Positions 29,075-38,085 of a stretch of DNA of 40,743 bases are shown in pieces. The notes beneath the pieces are model-generated. The model did no database searches, was not told the DNA's origin, and was given only the letters and a program-made list of their open reading frames with translations. Origin of the DNA: an uncultured Pelagibacteraceae bacterium (GTDB taxonomy: Bacteria > Pseudomonadota > Alphaproteobacteria > Pelagibacterales > Pelagibacteraceae). The position numbers and the translations under genes were made by a program. The stretch spans positions 1-40,743 of the forward strand of contig CABXYN010000011.1 of assembly GCA_902516395.1 (NCBI GenBank), written 5' to 3'. Numbering within the stretch: the stretch's first letter is position 1; the number at the start of each line of letters is the position of its first letter.

Positions 29075-29358
29075 GTGCCTTCAACTATCTGATGATGTCT
29101 TACAGCATGGCCCTTAATAACGTCTATTGCTTCCTGATATTCAGGGGAATCATAAAATTCTATTGCCGTGTTGTAATCTGAAAATTCAACTACAGTTGTT
29201 CTAGGAGAGTTTATTCCCTCATTTGTTCTATTTTTTCCACCTCTAATTATAAATATCCCTGAGTATTTATCTGCAGCAATTTTGGCTTTTAGCGCATATT
29301 CCTGTAATCTTTCCTCACTATTAATTTTTTCCCACACACAAACTACGTAACCTTTCAT
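29071..29358 (-). CDS. DUF1330 family protein
   Basis: 95 aa; GGKNRTNEGINSPRTTVVEFSDYNTAIEFYDSPEYQEA is typical DUF1330. Confidence 0.85.
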   Translation of the reverse strand: MKGYVVCVWEKINSEERLQEYALKAKIAADKYSGIFIIRGGKNRTNEGINSPRTTVVEFSDYNTAIEFYDSPEYQEAIDVIKGHAVRHHQIVEGT

Positions 29359-29399
29359 AATTCTCCTTTACACCCATTGTATATTGTAATTTTTATTTA

Positions 29400-29702
29400 T
29401 CAAATTTGTTGATTTTCTAATCCTTCAACAATAAACATTATTCTCTTAGTTGTATCATCTGCATGACTCCAAGCAGATTTATATTCAGTCGATTCATGGC
29501 ATGACATAGCATCATTGTAAGTTGGAAACTCCCATATTACAGTACGCACAACGTTTGGGCCACTAAATGACTTTAATTTTCCACCTCTTACTACTGGTCT
29601 TCCCCCATAACTTTTTATTATAGGAACAGCCTTTTCCCCATATTTTTTTAAGTTCTCCTGGCTTGAGATTTCTAAGTAAAGACTTATCCAATAAGTTTTC
29701 AT
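29400..29702 (-). CDS. DUF1330 family protein (second copy)
   Basis: 100 aa; GGRPVVRGGKLKSFSGPNVVRTVIWEFPTYNDAMSCHESTEYKSA. Confidence 0.83.
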   Translation of the reverse strand: MKTYWISLYLEISSQENLKKYGEKAVPIIKSYGGRPVVRGGKLKSFSGPNVVRTVIWEFPTYNDAMSCHESTEYKSAWSHADDTTKRIMFIVEGLENQQI

Positions 29703-29745
29703 ATTTATCCTTTTTTAATATTTTTATTTATGATACCAAATTTTT

Positions 29746-30270
29746 ATGGCTGATAAATTAATAATTTCTTATGAAGAATATAAAAAGGTCGTCGAAAAAC
29801 TTGCTTTAGAAATTGAAAAAAAATATAAGCCAACAGTATTAGTTGGCATCATGAGAGGTGCAGCTCCAATTATAGATATTTTATCTAGAATTTTTAAATT
29901 ACCCACAGCTTATGTTGTAATTCAAAGTTACTCTGGTGATACGGTTCAAAATAAACAAGGGGAGCTAATATTTGCAAGAGATATAAGTGCAATTGCAACT
30001 AACGAAGATTTTAAAAAAGTACTGTTAGTAGATGATCTATCAGACACAGGACTTACCTTAAATAAAAGTATAGAGTGGCTTAAAGAATATGAACCTGTTA
30101 AGGACCACATAAGTGAAATTAAAACAGCGTGTCTTTGGAAAAAAAAATCTTCCACTTTTACACCTGATTTCTGTCCAATTTTATTAGATAATGATCCATG
30201 GATTGTTCAACCATCAGAGTATTATGATGAAATTGATATAGATGGTTTGAAAAAAAAGTATTCTAAATAA
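29746..30270 (+). CDS. Purine-type phosphoribosyltransferase
   Basis: LVGIMRGAAPIIDILSRI and PRPP loop VLLVDDLSDTGLTL. Confidence 0.87.
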   Translation: MADKLIISYEEYKKVVEKLALEIEKKYKPTVLVGIMRGAAPIIDILSRIFKLPTAYVVIQSYSGDTVQNKQGELIFARDISAIATNEDFKKVLLVDDLSDTGLTLNKSIEWLKEYEPVKDHISEIKTACLWKKKSSTFTPDFCPILLDNDPWIVQPSEYYDEIDIDGLKKKYSK

Positions 30271-30274
30271 AAAA

Positions 30275-30298
30275 AAAGGCCAGACTAAGCTGGCCTTT
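30275..30298. terminator. Bidirectional intrinsic terminator between the PRTase and BMP genes
   Basis: AAAGGCCAG-ACTAAG-CTGGCCTTT: perfect 9-bp stem, A-run 5' and T-rich 3'. Confidence 0.85.
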
Positions 30299-30323
30299 AA
30301 TTTTAATCTTTTGATAAAATTTC

Positions 30324-31388
30324 TTACTGTGGAATGTCTCCTTCTACTCCTTTAACGTAAACATTCATTCCGGCTAGCATTCCATCGTCAGCTACAGCAC
30401 CTTCGGCTACAAGAATGTCTCCTTTTTGATCATAAATTGGACCAGTAAATGAGTGAGCTTTTCCTGAAGCTAAGTCTTTTTGAAGTTGTTCCACTTCTTT
30501 TACTAAGTCGCTTCCCATTGCAGAATTATATGGTGCCATTGCCACCATTCCTTCTTTTAATCCATGCCAAGTATCTTGTTGTTTCCAAGTGCCATCTCTT
30601 GCTGCAATTGATCTTTCTACATAGTAAGGCGCCCAATCATCTATAATTGAGGTTAATATTGATTTTGGAGCGAATCTTTGCATATCACTTGCTTGACCAA
30701 AAGACCAAACTCCTGCTTTTTCTGCAACTTGTACCGGAGCAGTACTGTCAGTGTGTTGCATAATTATATCTGCACCTTGATCAATCAAAGCTTGAGCTGC
30801 TTCTGATTCTTTTCCTGGATCATACCAAGTAAAAACCCAAACAATTTTTGTTTTAATATCAGGATTAACTTTTTGAGCAGCTAATGTCATTGCATTAATT
30901 CCTCTTATAACCTCAGGAATTGGAAAAGAAGCAATGTATCCGATAGTATTTGTCTTTGTCATCTTTCCAGCCATATGTCCTAATAAAGTTCTACCTTCAT
31001 AAAACCTTGCGGAATATGTAGAAACATTTGAATGCTCTCTTTTGTAACCAGTTGCATGTTCAAATTTTACATTTGGAAAATCTTTAGCAACTTTGTTTGT
31101 AGGATCCATATATCCAAAACTAGTCGTAAAGATTAGGTCGTGTCCAGATTGTGCTAATTGTCTTATAACTCTTTCTGCATCAGCACCTTCAGGTACACTT
31201 TCTACATAAGTAGTTTTTATTCCCAAAGCTTCCACTGCATTTCTTCCTTCATGGTGTTGGTATGTCCATCCATGGTCTCCAGTTGGACCAACATAAACAA
31301 AACCAACTTTAAATTCTGCATTTGCATTTAAGCTAAAGCTAAGCAAAAATAATACAGAAATTAAACTTCTTAAAAATAGTTTATACAT
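30324..31388 (-). CDS. BMP-family ABC transporter substrate-binding protein (nucleoside/purine type)
   Basis: Signal peptide then FKVGFVYVGPTGDHGWTYQHHEGRNAVEALG, GHMAGKMTKTNTIGYIASFPIPEVIRGINA. Confidence 0.92.
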   Translation of the reverse strand: MYKLFLRSLISVLFLLSFSLNANAEFKVGFVYVGPTGDHGWTYQHHEGRNAVEALGIKTTYVESVPEGADAERVIRQLAQSGHDLIFTTSFGYMDPTNKVAKDFPNVKFEHATGYKREHSNVSTYSARFYEGRTLLGHMAGKMTKTNTIGYIASFPIPEVIRGINAMTLAAQKVNPDIKTKIVWVFTWYDPGKESEAAQALIDQGADIIMQHTDSTAPVQVAEKAGVWSFGQASDMQRFAPKSILTSIIDDWAPYYVERSIAARDGTWKQQDTWHGLKEGMVAMAPYNSAMGSDLVKEVEQLQKDLASGKAHSFTGPIYDQKGDILVAEGAVADDGMLAGMNVYVKGVEGDIPQ

Positions 31389-31476
31389 TTGATTTCCCCT
31401 TTAAATTTAATTTTGTGATACTACAAACTAGACAATATTCTAATAAAAAAAAATATTTATTTTGGAATAGCTAACA

Positions 31477-32409
31477 TCACTTTTCCTTATAGAAGATTTG
31501 TCCCAGCGAAGTTGGTGTATTCAGTTTTATTTTTCTACTATCACGAGAAATTACAACTAAAACTATTATTGTCATGATGTAAGGTAATGCACTTAATAAT
31601 TGAACTGGAATTCTTAAGCCCACTGCCTGCATATGCAATTGTAAAATTGTAATTCCGCCAAATATTAATGCACCTATAAGAACTTTAATTGGACTCCATG
31701 TTGCAAAAACTACTAAAGCTAGCGCGATCCATCCTCTGCCACCTGTCATATTCTCAATCCATTGAGGAGTGTATATTAATGACAGATATGCGCCTGCCAA
31801 TCCACACATTGCACCTCCATAAAGAATGCAACTATATCTTACTAAAGTAACATTAATACCTTGATTAGAGGCGGAAGTTGGAGAATCTCCAACAGCCCTG
31901 ATAATCAAACCAGTTTTAGTCTTCTTTAAAAAATAATTTGTCAAAAAAGGTAATCCAAATGCAAAATATAATATAATTGAGTGACCAAAGAATACTGGAC
32001 CCAAAAACGGAATACTTTCTTTTAAATTAATGAATAATAATGGAAATTCCTTTCCTGGAATGCCGACGAAATTCTTACCTATCATTGCTGACATTCCAAT
32101 ACCAAAGATAGTTAGTGCAAGACCTGTTGCTACATGATTCGTAAGGAGTGATTGGGTAAGCAATCCAAAAATAAGAGATATGATTAAACCTGACAGCATA
32201 GAGCCTACTACTGCAAAAAATAAATTATCAGTCACTACCATTAAAGCAAATCCAGAGATTGCTCCAATTATCATCATTCCTTCTACCCCAAGATTTAAAA
32301 CACCAGATCTTTCAGTTATTAATTCCCCAGATGCAGCAAGTATCAAAGGAACTGATGATGCCATGATGGCACCAATTAAAATACCTATAAAATTTAAATC
32401 AAAGCTCAT
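31477..32409 (-). CDS. ABC transporter permease (nucleoside importer type)
   Basis: LILAASGELITERSGVLNLGVEGMMIIGA, typical BPD_transp_2 nucleoside permease. Confidence 0.92.
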   Translation of the reverse strand: MSFDLNFIGILIGAIMASSVPLILAASGELITERSGVLNLGVEGMMIIGAISGFALMVVTDNLFFAVVGSMLSGLIISLIFGLLTQSLLTNHVATGLALTIFGIGMSAMIGKNFVGIPGKEFPLLFINLKESIPFLGPVFFGHSIILYFAFGLPFLTNYFLKKTKTGLIIRAVGDSPTSASNQGINVTLVRYSCILYGGAMCGLAGAYLSLIYTPQWIENMTGGRGWIALALVVFATWSPIKVLIGALIFGGITILQLHMQAVGLRIPVQLLSALPYIMTIIVLVVISRDSRKIKLNTPTSLGQIFYKEK

Positions 32410-33472
32410 TTTTTTTTAAACCTAAAAATTTTATTTTAAAAAATAATAAATAATCAGACCCAAGAAGAAAAAATAAAATCATTCCTTGAAAAACTTGACC
32501 TGTATATTTTGGTACTTGCAAAAATATCTGAGCTGTTTCTGCTCCTAAATAAGTTAGAGCAACAATTAGAGATGCAAAAATAATTCCAATTGGATTTAGT
32601 CTTCCTAAAAAAGCAACAATTATTGCCGTGAAGCCATAATCAGGAGAAATATTTCTATGCAATTGTCCTATTGGCCCTGTTATCTCTCCTACACCCGCAA
32701 GACCAGCACATGCTCCACTAATCATAAAAACAAAAATAATCATTGTCTTACCTTTAAACCCTGCATATTTTGCAGTTTTTAAACTTAAGCCTGAAACTTT
32801 TATTTGAAAACCTAAATAAGTTTTGTACAAAACAAGCCAACTTAAGAATACAGTGATGAGAGTAATAAATATTCCAGCATGAATTCTTAAACCGTCAAAT
32901 AAAATTGGCATTCTTGCAGATTCACTAAATTGTCTTGTTTCTGGAAAATTAAAACCTTCAGGATTGCTCCAAGGACCAACTACTAAATAATCTAATAATA
33001 ATTTTGCAACATAAACCAGCATTAAGCTGACTAAAATTTCATTAGTGTTAAAATAAGTTTTTAAAATTGCTGGTATCATTGCAAATAGCATCCCACCAAA
33101 TGCTCCAGACAAAATAATTATTGGTAAAACATAAAATCCATCATGATTATAAAATAACAAAGCAACTCCACCGCCGACTATTCCACCAAAAATAAGCTGA
33201 CCCTCTGCACCAATATTCCAGTTATTACTTTTAAAACAAAAAGATAAACCTATCGCTATTAAACAAAGTGGTGTAGCTTTTACCAAAAGTTCACTTAATC
33301 CGTATAAATCTGAAATGGGTGTAATAAAAAAAAATTTTAAAGCCTCAATAGGATTAAACCCCAAAATAAAAAAAATAATCCCACCACCAAATAATGTAAG
33401 AAAAATCGCTAAAACCGGAGTTAAAAAGTAAATTGATCGAGATACATCGTTACGCTTTTCAACTTTAATCAA
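32399..33472 (-). CDS. ABC transporter permease (nucleoside importer type)
   Basis: CFKSNNWNIGAEGQLIFGGIVGGGVAL; overlaps adjacent permease and ATPase genes. Confidence 0.92.
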   Translation of the reverse strand: MIKVEKRNDVSRSIYFLTPVLAIFLTLFGGGIIFFILGFNPIEALKFFFITPISDLYGLSELLVKATPLCLIAIGLSFCFKSNNWNIGAEGQLIFGGIVGGGVALLFYNHDGFYVLPIIILSGAFGGMLFAMIPAILKTYFNTNEILVSLMLVYVAKLLLDYLVVGPWSNPEGFNFPETRQFSESARMPILFDGLRIHAGIFITLITVFLSWLVLYKTYLGFQIKVSGLSLKTAKYAGFKGKTMIIFVFMISGACAGLAGVGEITGPIGQLHRNISPDYGFTAIIVAFLGRLNPIGIIFASLIVALTYLGAETAQIFLQVPKYTGQVFQGMILFFLLGSDYLLFFKIKFLGLKKNEL

Positions 33473-34964
33473 TTGAACCTCCTCCCATCAAAATTCCTAA
33501 TTTTTCAGCCGTAACAGTATCTGCATTCATTATTTTAGATAGTTTACCTTTATAAATTACACAAATACGGTCACTTAATTTTAATAGTTCATCGTTATCA
33601 GTAGAAATTAATATTGATGATTTTCCTTGTTCATTAATTTGAATTAATGTTTCATGAATATAGTTGATCGCACCAACATCAAGACCCCATGTGGGGTTAA
33701 AACATACCAACAATTCAGGCGAAGTAATTAATTCTCTTCCAATAATTAATTTTTGAAGATTTCCGCCAGATAAAAATTGACTTTTTAATTCAACATTGTC
33801 TGTATTAACAGAAAAATTAGAAAGTATCTTTTTGGAGTGTTCTTTTATTTTTTTTTCATTCACTAAACCTTTTTCAAAAAAGTTTGATGACTTAAAATTG
33901 TTTAATGCAACATTTTCATATATCTTTAACTCAGGGACTGCAGCTTGAGAGATGCGATCTTCAGGTGAAAAAGCCATAAGGTATTCTCTTCTTTCTCTAG
34001 GATTCAACTTGCCAATTTCTTTATTTCTAAACATTATAGAAGTGCCTTTGGTAATTATTTCTCCACTCAGTATTTGAAATAATTCATTTTGTCCATTTCC
34101 TGAAATCCCAGCTATACCTAAACACTCTCCTTTTTTTAAAGAAAGGTTTAAATTATTTAAATTCGTTTCATATGGGTCGTCACTTTTAAAATTTAAATTT
34201 GAGATTTTTAAAATTTCCTTGCTATTTTTAAAATTATTAATTTTTTTTTTAATAGTATTTAAATTTTCACCTACCATTTTATTAGCTAAACTCTCAATTT
34301 TTTCATCAATTGTATTACTAACCGAAACTACTTTGCCTTTTCTCATTACGGCTACCTCATCACAAAGTGACAAAACTTCTTTTAATTTGTGAGTAATATA
34401 AATAATTAAAATTCCATCTTTAGAAAATTGTTTTAAAGAAATAAATAAATCATCGGTTTCTTGTTCAGTTAAAACTGATGTAGGTTCATCCATAATCAAC
34501 ACTTTTGGATTTCTAATTAAACACCTTATAATTTCTACTTTTTGTTTTTGACCTGCCGATAAATTTAGAACTGGAATATCTAGATCAATTTTAAAATTGT
34601 ACTTTTTTAATATATCGTTGACCAATTCTCTTAGTTCTTCATCCTTTTTGTCACTATCGATACTTAAATTTTCAAATACAGATAAAGTTTCGAAGAGATT
34701 GAAATGTTGAAAAACCATTCCAATATTATTTTTTTTGGCATCTAGGGGAGAGTTAAGTTTAATACTTTCATTATTTAAAAAAACTTCACCATCATCAGGC
34801 TTTACTACTCCAGACAAGATTTTAACTAGCGTAGACTTTCCAGCACCATTTTCTCCCAATAAAGCGTATATTTTCCCACTTCCAAATTCCAATGATACTT
34901 TGTCATTTGCAATGCATCCTGGGTAAATTTTTGAAATTTCTGATACTTTGAGTTTTGTATTCAT
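33465..34964 (-). CDS. ABC transporter ATP-binding protein, duplicated NBD (nucleoside importer type)
   Basis: ALLGENGAGKSTLVKILSG, LSAGQKQKVEIIRCL, second NBD GIAGISGNGQNELFQ, LSGGNLQKLIIGREL. Confidence 0.93.
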   Translation of the reverse strand: MNTKLKVSEISKIYPGCIANDKVSLEFGSGKIYALLGENGAGKSTLVKILSGVVKPDDGEVFLNNESIKLNSPLDAKKNNIGMVFQHFNLFETLSVFENLSIDSDKKDEELRELVNDILKKYNFKIDLDIPVLNLSAGQKQKVEIIRCLIRNPKVLIMDEPTSVLTEQETDDLFISLKQFSKDGILIIYITHKLKEVLSLCDEVAVMRKGKVVSVSNTIDEKIESLANKMVGENLNTIKKKINNFKNSKEILKISNLNFKSDDPYETNLNNLNLSLKKGECLGIAGISGNGQNELFQILSGEIITKGTSIMFRNKEIGKLNPRERREYLMAFSPEDRISQAAVPELKIYENVALNNFKSSNFFEKGLVNEKKIKEHSKKILSNFSVNTDNVELKSQFLSGGNLQKLIIGRELITSPELLVCFNPTWGLDVGAINYIHETLIQINEQGKSSILISTDNDELLKLSDRICVIYKGKLSKIMNADTVTAEKLGILMGGGSID

Positions 34965-35103
34965 TAGAATCGGTTTGATAGTAATAAAAATAAAGAATTA
35001 AGTAATATAAATACATTATATTTACCTTATTTTGATGGAAAACTTATTTTTTTTTCAACTTTTAAGTTAATCTTTTGTCACATTTCAGTATTATAATAGA
35101 ATA

Positions 35104-35406
35104 ATGAAAAACAAATTCGCTATTATATTAATATCAATTCTTTTTTTTACTGCAGGCTGCCAAACTATTCAAAAAAAAACCGACGAGGTTGTAGAGAAGG
35201 AAAATCAGAAATATGGATTATTTGTCGGTGGAGAAGTTAATAAAATGAAATTAGAATTAGGAGCTCCCAGCGAAGATATGATTAATGATACTGGCAATGA
35301 AGTGTTAATTTATAAAACAAAAAAATACGGTGTACCGTGTGAAAGAAGATTTGAAGTTAATGCTGGTGGAACTATAATTGCTTTCAGTTCTAGTGGATGT
35401 TTTTAA
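35104..35406 (+). CDS. Small putative lipoprotein of unknown function
   Basis: Signal sequence with lipobox FFTAGC; 100 aa; C-terminal YGVPCERRFEVNAGGTIIAFSSSGCF. Confidence 0.75.
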   Translation: MKNKFAIILISILFFTAGCQTIQKKTDEVVEKENQKYGLFVGGEVNKMKLELGAPSEDMINDTGNEVLIYKTKKYGVPCERRFEVNAGGTIIAFSSSGCF

Positions 35407-35407
35407 A

Positions 35408-35429
35408 CTTGTGGGGCGAACCCCACAAG
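35408..35429. terminator. GC-rich hairpin between convergent genes, probable terminator or 3'-end structure
   Basis: CTTGTGGGG-CGAA-CCCCACAAG, perfect 9-bp stem with 4-nt loop; no strong U-tract. Confidence 0.65.
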
Positions 35430-35444
35430 CAAGGTTTAAATTCA

Positions 35445-35891
35445 TTACTTAATATCAATAAGTCTTTTTTTCTTATGATCTGGTAAAATTCTTTCACAAG
35501 CAATTGTCAAAAGACCATCCTTAAGTTCAGCTCCATTTACTTTTACATCATCTGCAATAGTAAAAGATCTTGCGAATTGTCTTTGTGATATGCCCTTGTG
35601 AATTATTTCACCGTCTACATTTTGATCTTCAGACTTATTAAGCTGTTTAGTTCTTACAGTTAATATATTATCTTCAAACTCAACCTCGACATCTTTTTTA
35701 TTAAAACCAGCTAACGCAACTTCAATTGAATAGTTGTCTTTGCCAGTTTTTCTTATGTTATAAGGTGGATAATTTGATTGCATTGTCATGCCACCATTAC
35801 CAAGCATACTTTCAAATTGGTCAAACATATCGTCGAAACCAATAGAAAAAGGTCTTAGTGAGTTAAAGATAGATAGATCCTTACTTGTCAT
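35445..35891 (-). CDS. Hsp20/IbpA small heat-shock protein
   Basis: MTSKDLSIFNSLRPFSIGFDDMFDQFESML...NYPPYNIRKTGKDNYSIEVALAGFNKKDVEVEFEDNILTV. Start chosen at 35891 because of SD AAAGGAG; the track start at 35948 is probably over-extended. Confidence 0.92.
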   Translation of the reverse strand: MTSKDLSIFNSLRPFSIGFDDMFDQFESMLGNGGMTMQSNYPPYNIRKTGKDNYSIEVALAGFNKKDVEVEFEDNILTVRTKQLNKSEDQNVDGEIIHKGISQRQFARSFTIADDVKVNGAELKDGLLTIACERILPDHKKKRLIDIK

Positions 35892-35896
35892 ATTTA

Positions 35897-35914
35897 CTCC
35901 TTTAGTTAAGCAAG
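35897..35914 (-). promoter_or_regulatory. Candidate ROSE-like RNA thermometer core in the hsp20 leader
   Basis: mRNA CUUGCUUAACUAAAGGAG: UUGCU opposite the SD AGGAG, 6 nt upstream of AUG. Confidence 0.4.
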
Positions 35915-35953
35915 TTAATTTATGTAAGCCCCAAAAGGCGACCAACATTATTC

Positions 35954-35980
35954 ATATGGTGACTAATTATAAAATTTCAA
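35954..35980 (-). promoter_or_regulatory. Candidate sigma32 (RpoH) heat-shock promoter for hsp20
   Basis: Minus strand TTGAAA-N13-CACCATAT, close to CTTGAAA-N(13-15)-CCCCATnT; falls just downstream of the oligopeptidase stop codon. Confidence 0.55.
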
Positions 35981-35991
35981 TACAAGATTAT

Positions 35992-38067
35992 TTAAATTTT
36001 TTCTGCAATTTTTAAAGCAAAAGCATAATCAAGAGCTATTTCCTCAATAGCACCATCTCTACCAGATTTTCCTCCATGACCAGCGTTCATTTCAGTTTTT
36101 AATAATAATAAATTATTGTCTGTTTTATAGTCTCTTAGTTTTGCAGTGAATTTTGCAGGCTCATCAAACAGAACTCTATTGTCACTAAGACTAGTAGTAA
36201 TTAAAATATTTGGATAATCCATTTTTTTAATATTGTTATAAGGAGCGTATGAGTAAATATAGTCAAAATGATCTTTGTTATCTTTAGCATTTCCAAATTC
36301 ATCAAATTCTCCAATTGTTAATGGTAGAGAATGGTCAAGGTTAGTAGTCAAAGAGTCAACAAAAGGCACAGCCATTATTAACCCTAAAAATAGTTCAGGT
36401 GCTTCATTTACAACTGCCCCCATCAATAACCCACCTGCTGAACCACCCATTCCTATAATTTTTCCTTTAGAGGTATATTTTTTTTCAATCAAGAATTTTC
36501 CAACAGCAATATAATCTTCAAATGTATTTTTTTTGTTTAAAAGTTTTCCTTCCTTCCACCATTTCATTCCTCTTTCCATTCCCCCTCTTATATGTGCTGT
36601 AACCCAAATTATATTTCTATTAATTAAGCTTAATCGTGTTGATGAAAACCCAGGAGACATTGAATTCCCATAAGAACCATAACCATATAACAAAATATTT
36701 GACGAACCATCCAGAAGTGTATTTTTATGTCTTGTTATAGTTATTGGTACCATTCGTCCATCATGAGACGGGCATTCAATTCGTTCAACAATATAATCAT
36801 CGGGGTTATGTCCAGATGGAATTTCTTGTTCTTTAACAAGTTTTTTTTCTTTTGATTTTAAATTATATAAAAAAGTCCTTCCTGGAGTTTTAGGAGATGA
36901 ATATGACAAATAAACATTATCAGTATCTTTATCTTTTTGAATTAAAGATATACTTGGAACTATTACTTTCTCATCACTAAAAACTATCTCTTCCTCCTCA
37001 TTTGTGTTGGGACTTCTCAAAATTATTTTTCCTAAAGCATTTGAGGTTTCAGATCTAATTATCCAATGATTTAAAAATACTAAACCTCCAATCAGTACTT
37101 CATCTTTGGCATTAACGAATGGTTTCCAGTTTTGTTCAACTAAATCATTACATCTATCAATCTTAAAATCTTCAGCATTTTCATTGGTATGTTTGTAAAA
37201 ATATCCATCCCAGGAGTTTACTGAGTAAATTATACCTCTTTTTCTCTTTTGAATTAATTTAGGATTTGGATTATTTTCATCAATTTTAAAGTAATATTGT
37301 TCCGATGTATTATGATCAGAACTTGTAATCATAAAATATTTTTCATCTGAACTTAAACCTATTCCTACAGTAAAAGCCTCACTTTTTTCCTCAAATATCA
37401 ACTTATCTTCTTTTACAGGAGTGCCAATTTTATGTCTGTATATTGTCCTCGGTCTATGATGTTCATCTAATTTAGAGTAAAATATAAATTTATCATCTAA
37501 ACTGAATTCTATACTTCCACTCGTTTCTTCAATTTTTTCTGTAACCAATTTACCTGATTTTATATCTCTTATATAAATTGTATAATATTCAGAACCTTTT
37601 AAATCTAGAGAGTATCCTAGAAATTTGTCGTCAAAACTTACCTCAAGATCTCCTAAACCAAAATATTCTGTATTTAGTTTTTCTTTTTCAAGATCTCCAT
37701 TCCATATTTCTTCAACTTTTTCTTCTCCAATTTTTCTTCTTAATTTTATTGAGTAGTTACCTTTTGTTGTGGTTTTGGTCCAATATTCGAAATTTTTATC
37801 TTTGTAGGGCAAAGACTCATCGTCTAGTTTAATTCTTCCTTTAATTTCATTAAAAATTTTTTTTCTAATTTCCTTGGTATCATTCATTTGATATTCAAAG
37901 TAATCATTCTCTTTTTCTAAATACTTTCTAACTTCTGGTAACAATTTTGAGCTATCTTTTAAAACATCTAGTATATTTGATTGATGAATCCAACTATAGT
38001 TATCCTCCCAAGTTGTGTTGTGACAAGATTTTATTTCAGGTTTCTTTTGAAGTTGTGGTATTTTCAT
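35992..38067 (-). CDS. ptrB: S9-family oligopeptidase B-like peptidase
   Basis: 691 aa; NTTWEDNYSWIHQS, catalytic GMGGSAGGLLMGAVVNEAPELF, LSDNRVLFDEPAKF, NAGHGGKSGR. Confidence 0.92.
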   Translation of the reverse strand: MKIPQLQKKPEIKSCHNTTWEDNYSWIHQSNILDVLKDSSKLLPEVRKYLEKENDYFEYQMNDTKEIRKKIFNEIKGRIKLDDESLPYKDKNFEYWTKTTTKGNYSIKLRRKIGEEKVEEIWNGDLEKEKLNTEYFGLGDLEVSFDDKFLGYSLDLKGSEYYTIYIRDIKSGKLVTEKIEETSGSIEFSLDDKFIFYSKLDEHHRPRTIYRHKIGTPVKEDKLIFEEKSEAFTVGIGLSSDEKYFMITSSDHNTSEQYYFKIDENNPNPKLIQKRKRGIIYSVNSWDGYFYKHTNENAEDFKIDRCNDLVEQNWKPFVNAKDEVLIGGLVFLNHWIIRSETSNALGKIILRSPNTNEEEEIVFSDEKVIVPSISLIQKDKDTDNVYLSYSSPKTPGRTFLYNLKSKEKKLVKEQEIPSGHNPDDYIVERIECPSHDGRMVPITITRHKNTLLDGSSNILLYGYGSYGNSMSPGFSSTRLSLINRNIIWVTAHIRGGMERGMKWWKEGKLLNKKNTFEDYIAVGKFLIEKKYTSKGKIIGMGGSAGGLLMGAVVNEAPELFLGLIMAVPFVDSLTTNLDHSLPLTIGEFDEFGNAKDNKDHFDYIYSYAPYNNIKKMDYPNILITTSLSDNRVLFDEPAKFTAKLRDYKTDNNLLLLKTEMNAGHGGKSGRDGAIEEIALDYAFALKIAEKI

Positions 38068-38085
38068 TTAGAAAATTATTAATAT

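Noticed and set aside
34999-35022. AT-rich near-palindrome GTAATATAAATACATTATATTTAC upstream of the ABC operon
   Set aside because: Imperfect and very low information in AT-rich DNA; no purine-riboswitch features found in the leader.
35892-35948. N-terminal extension of Hsp20 in the ORF track (MLVAFWGLHKLTCLTKGVN)
   Set aside because: Internal ATG at 35891 has a strong SD and matches the Hsp20 start; the extension covers the leader and is probably untranslated.
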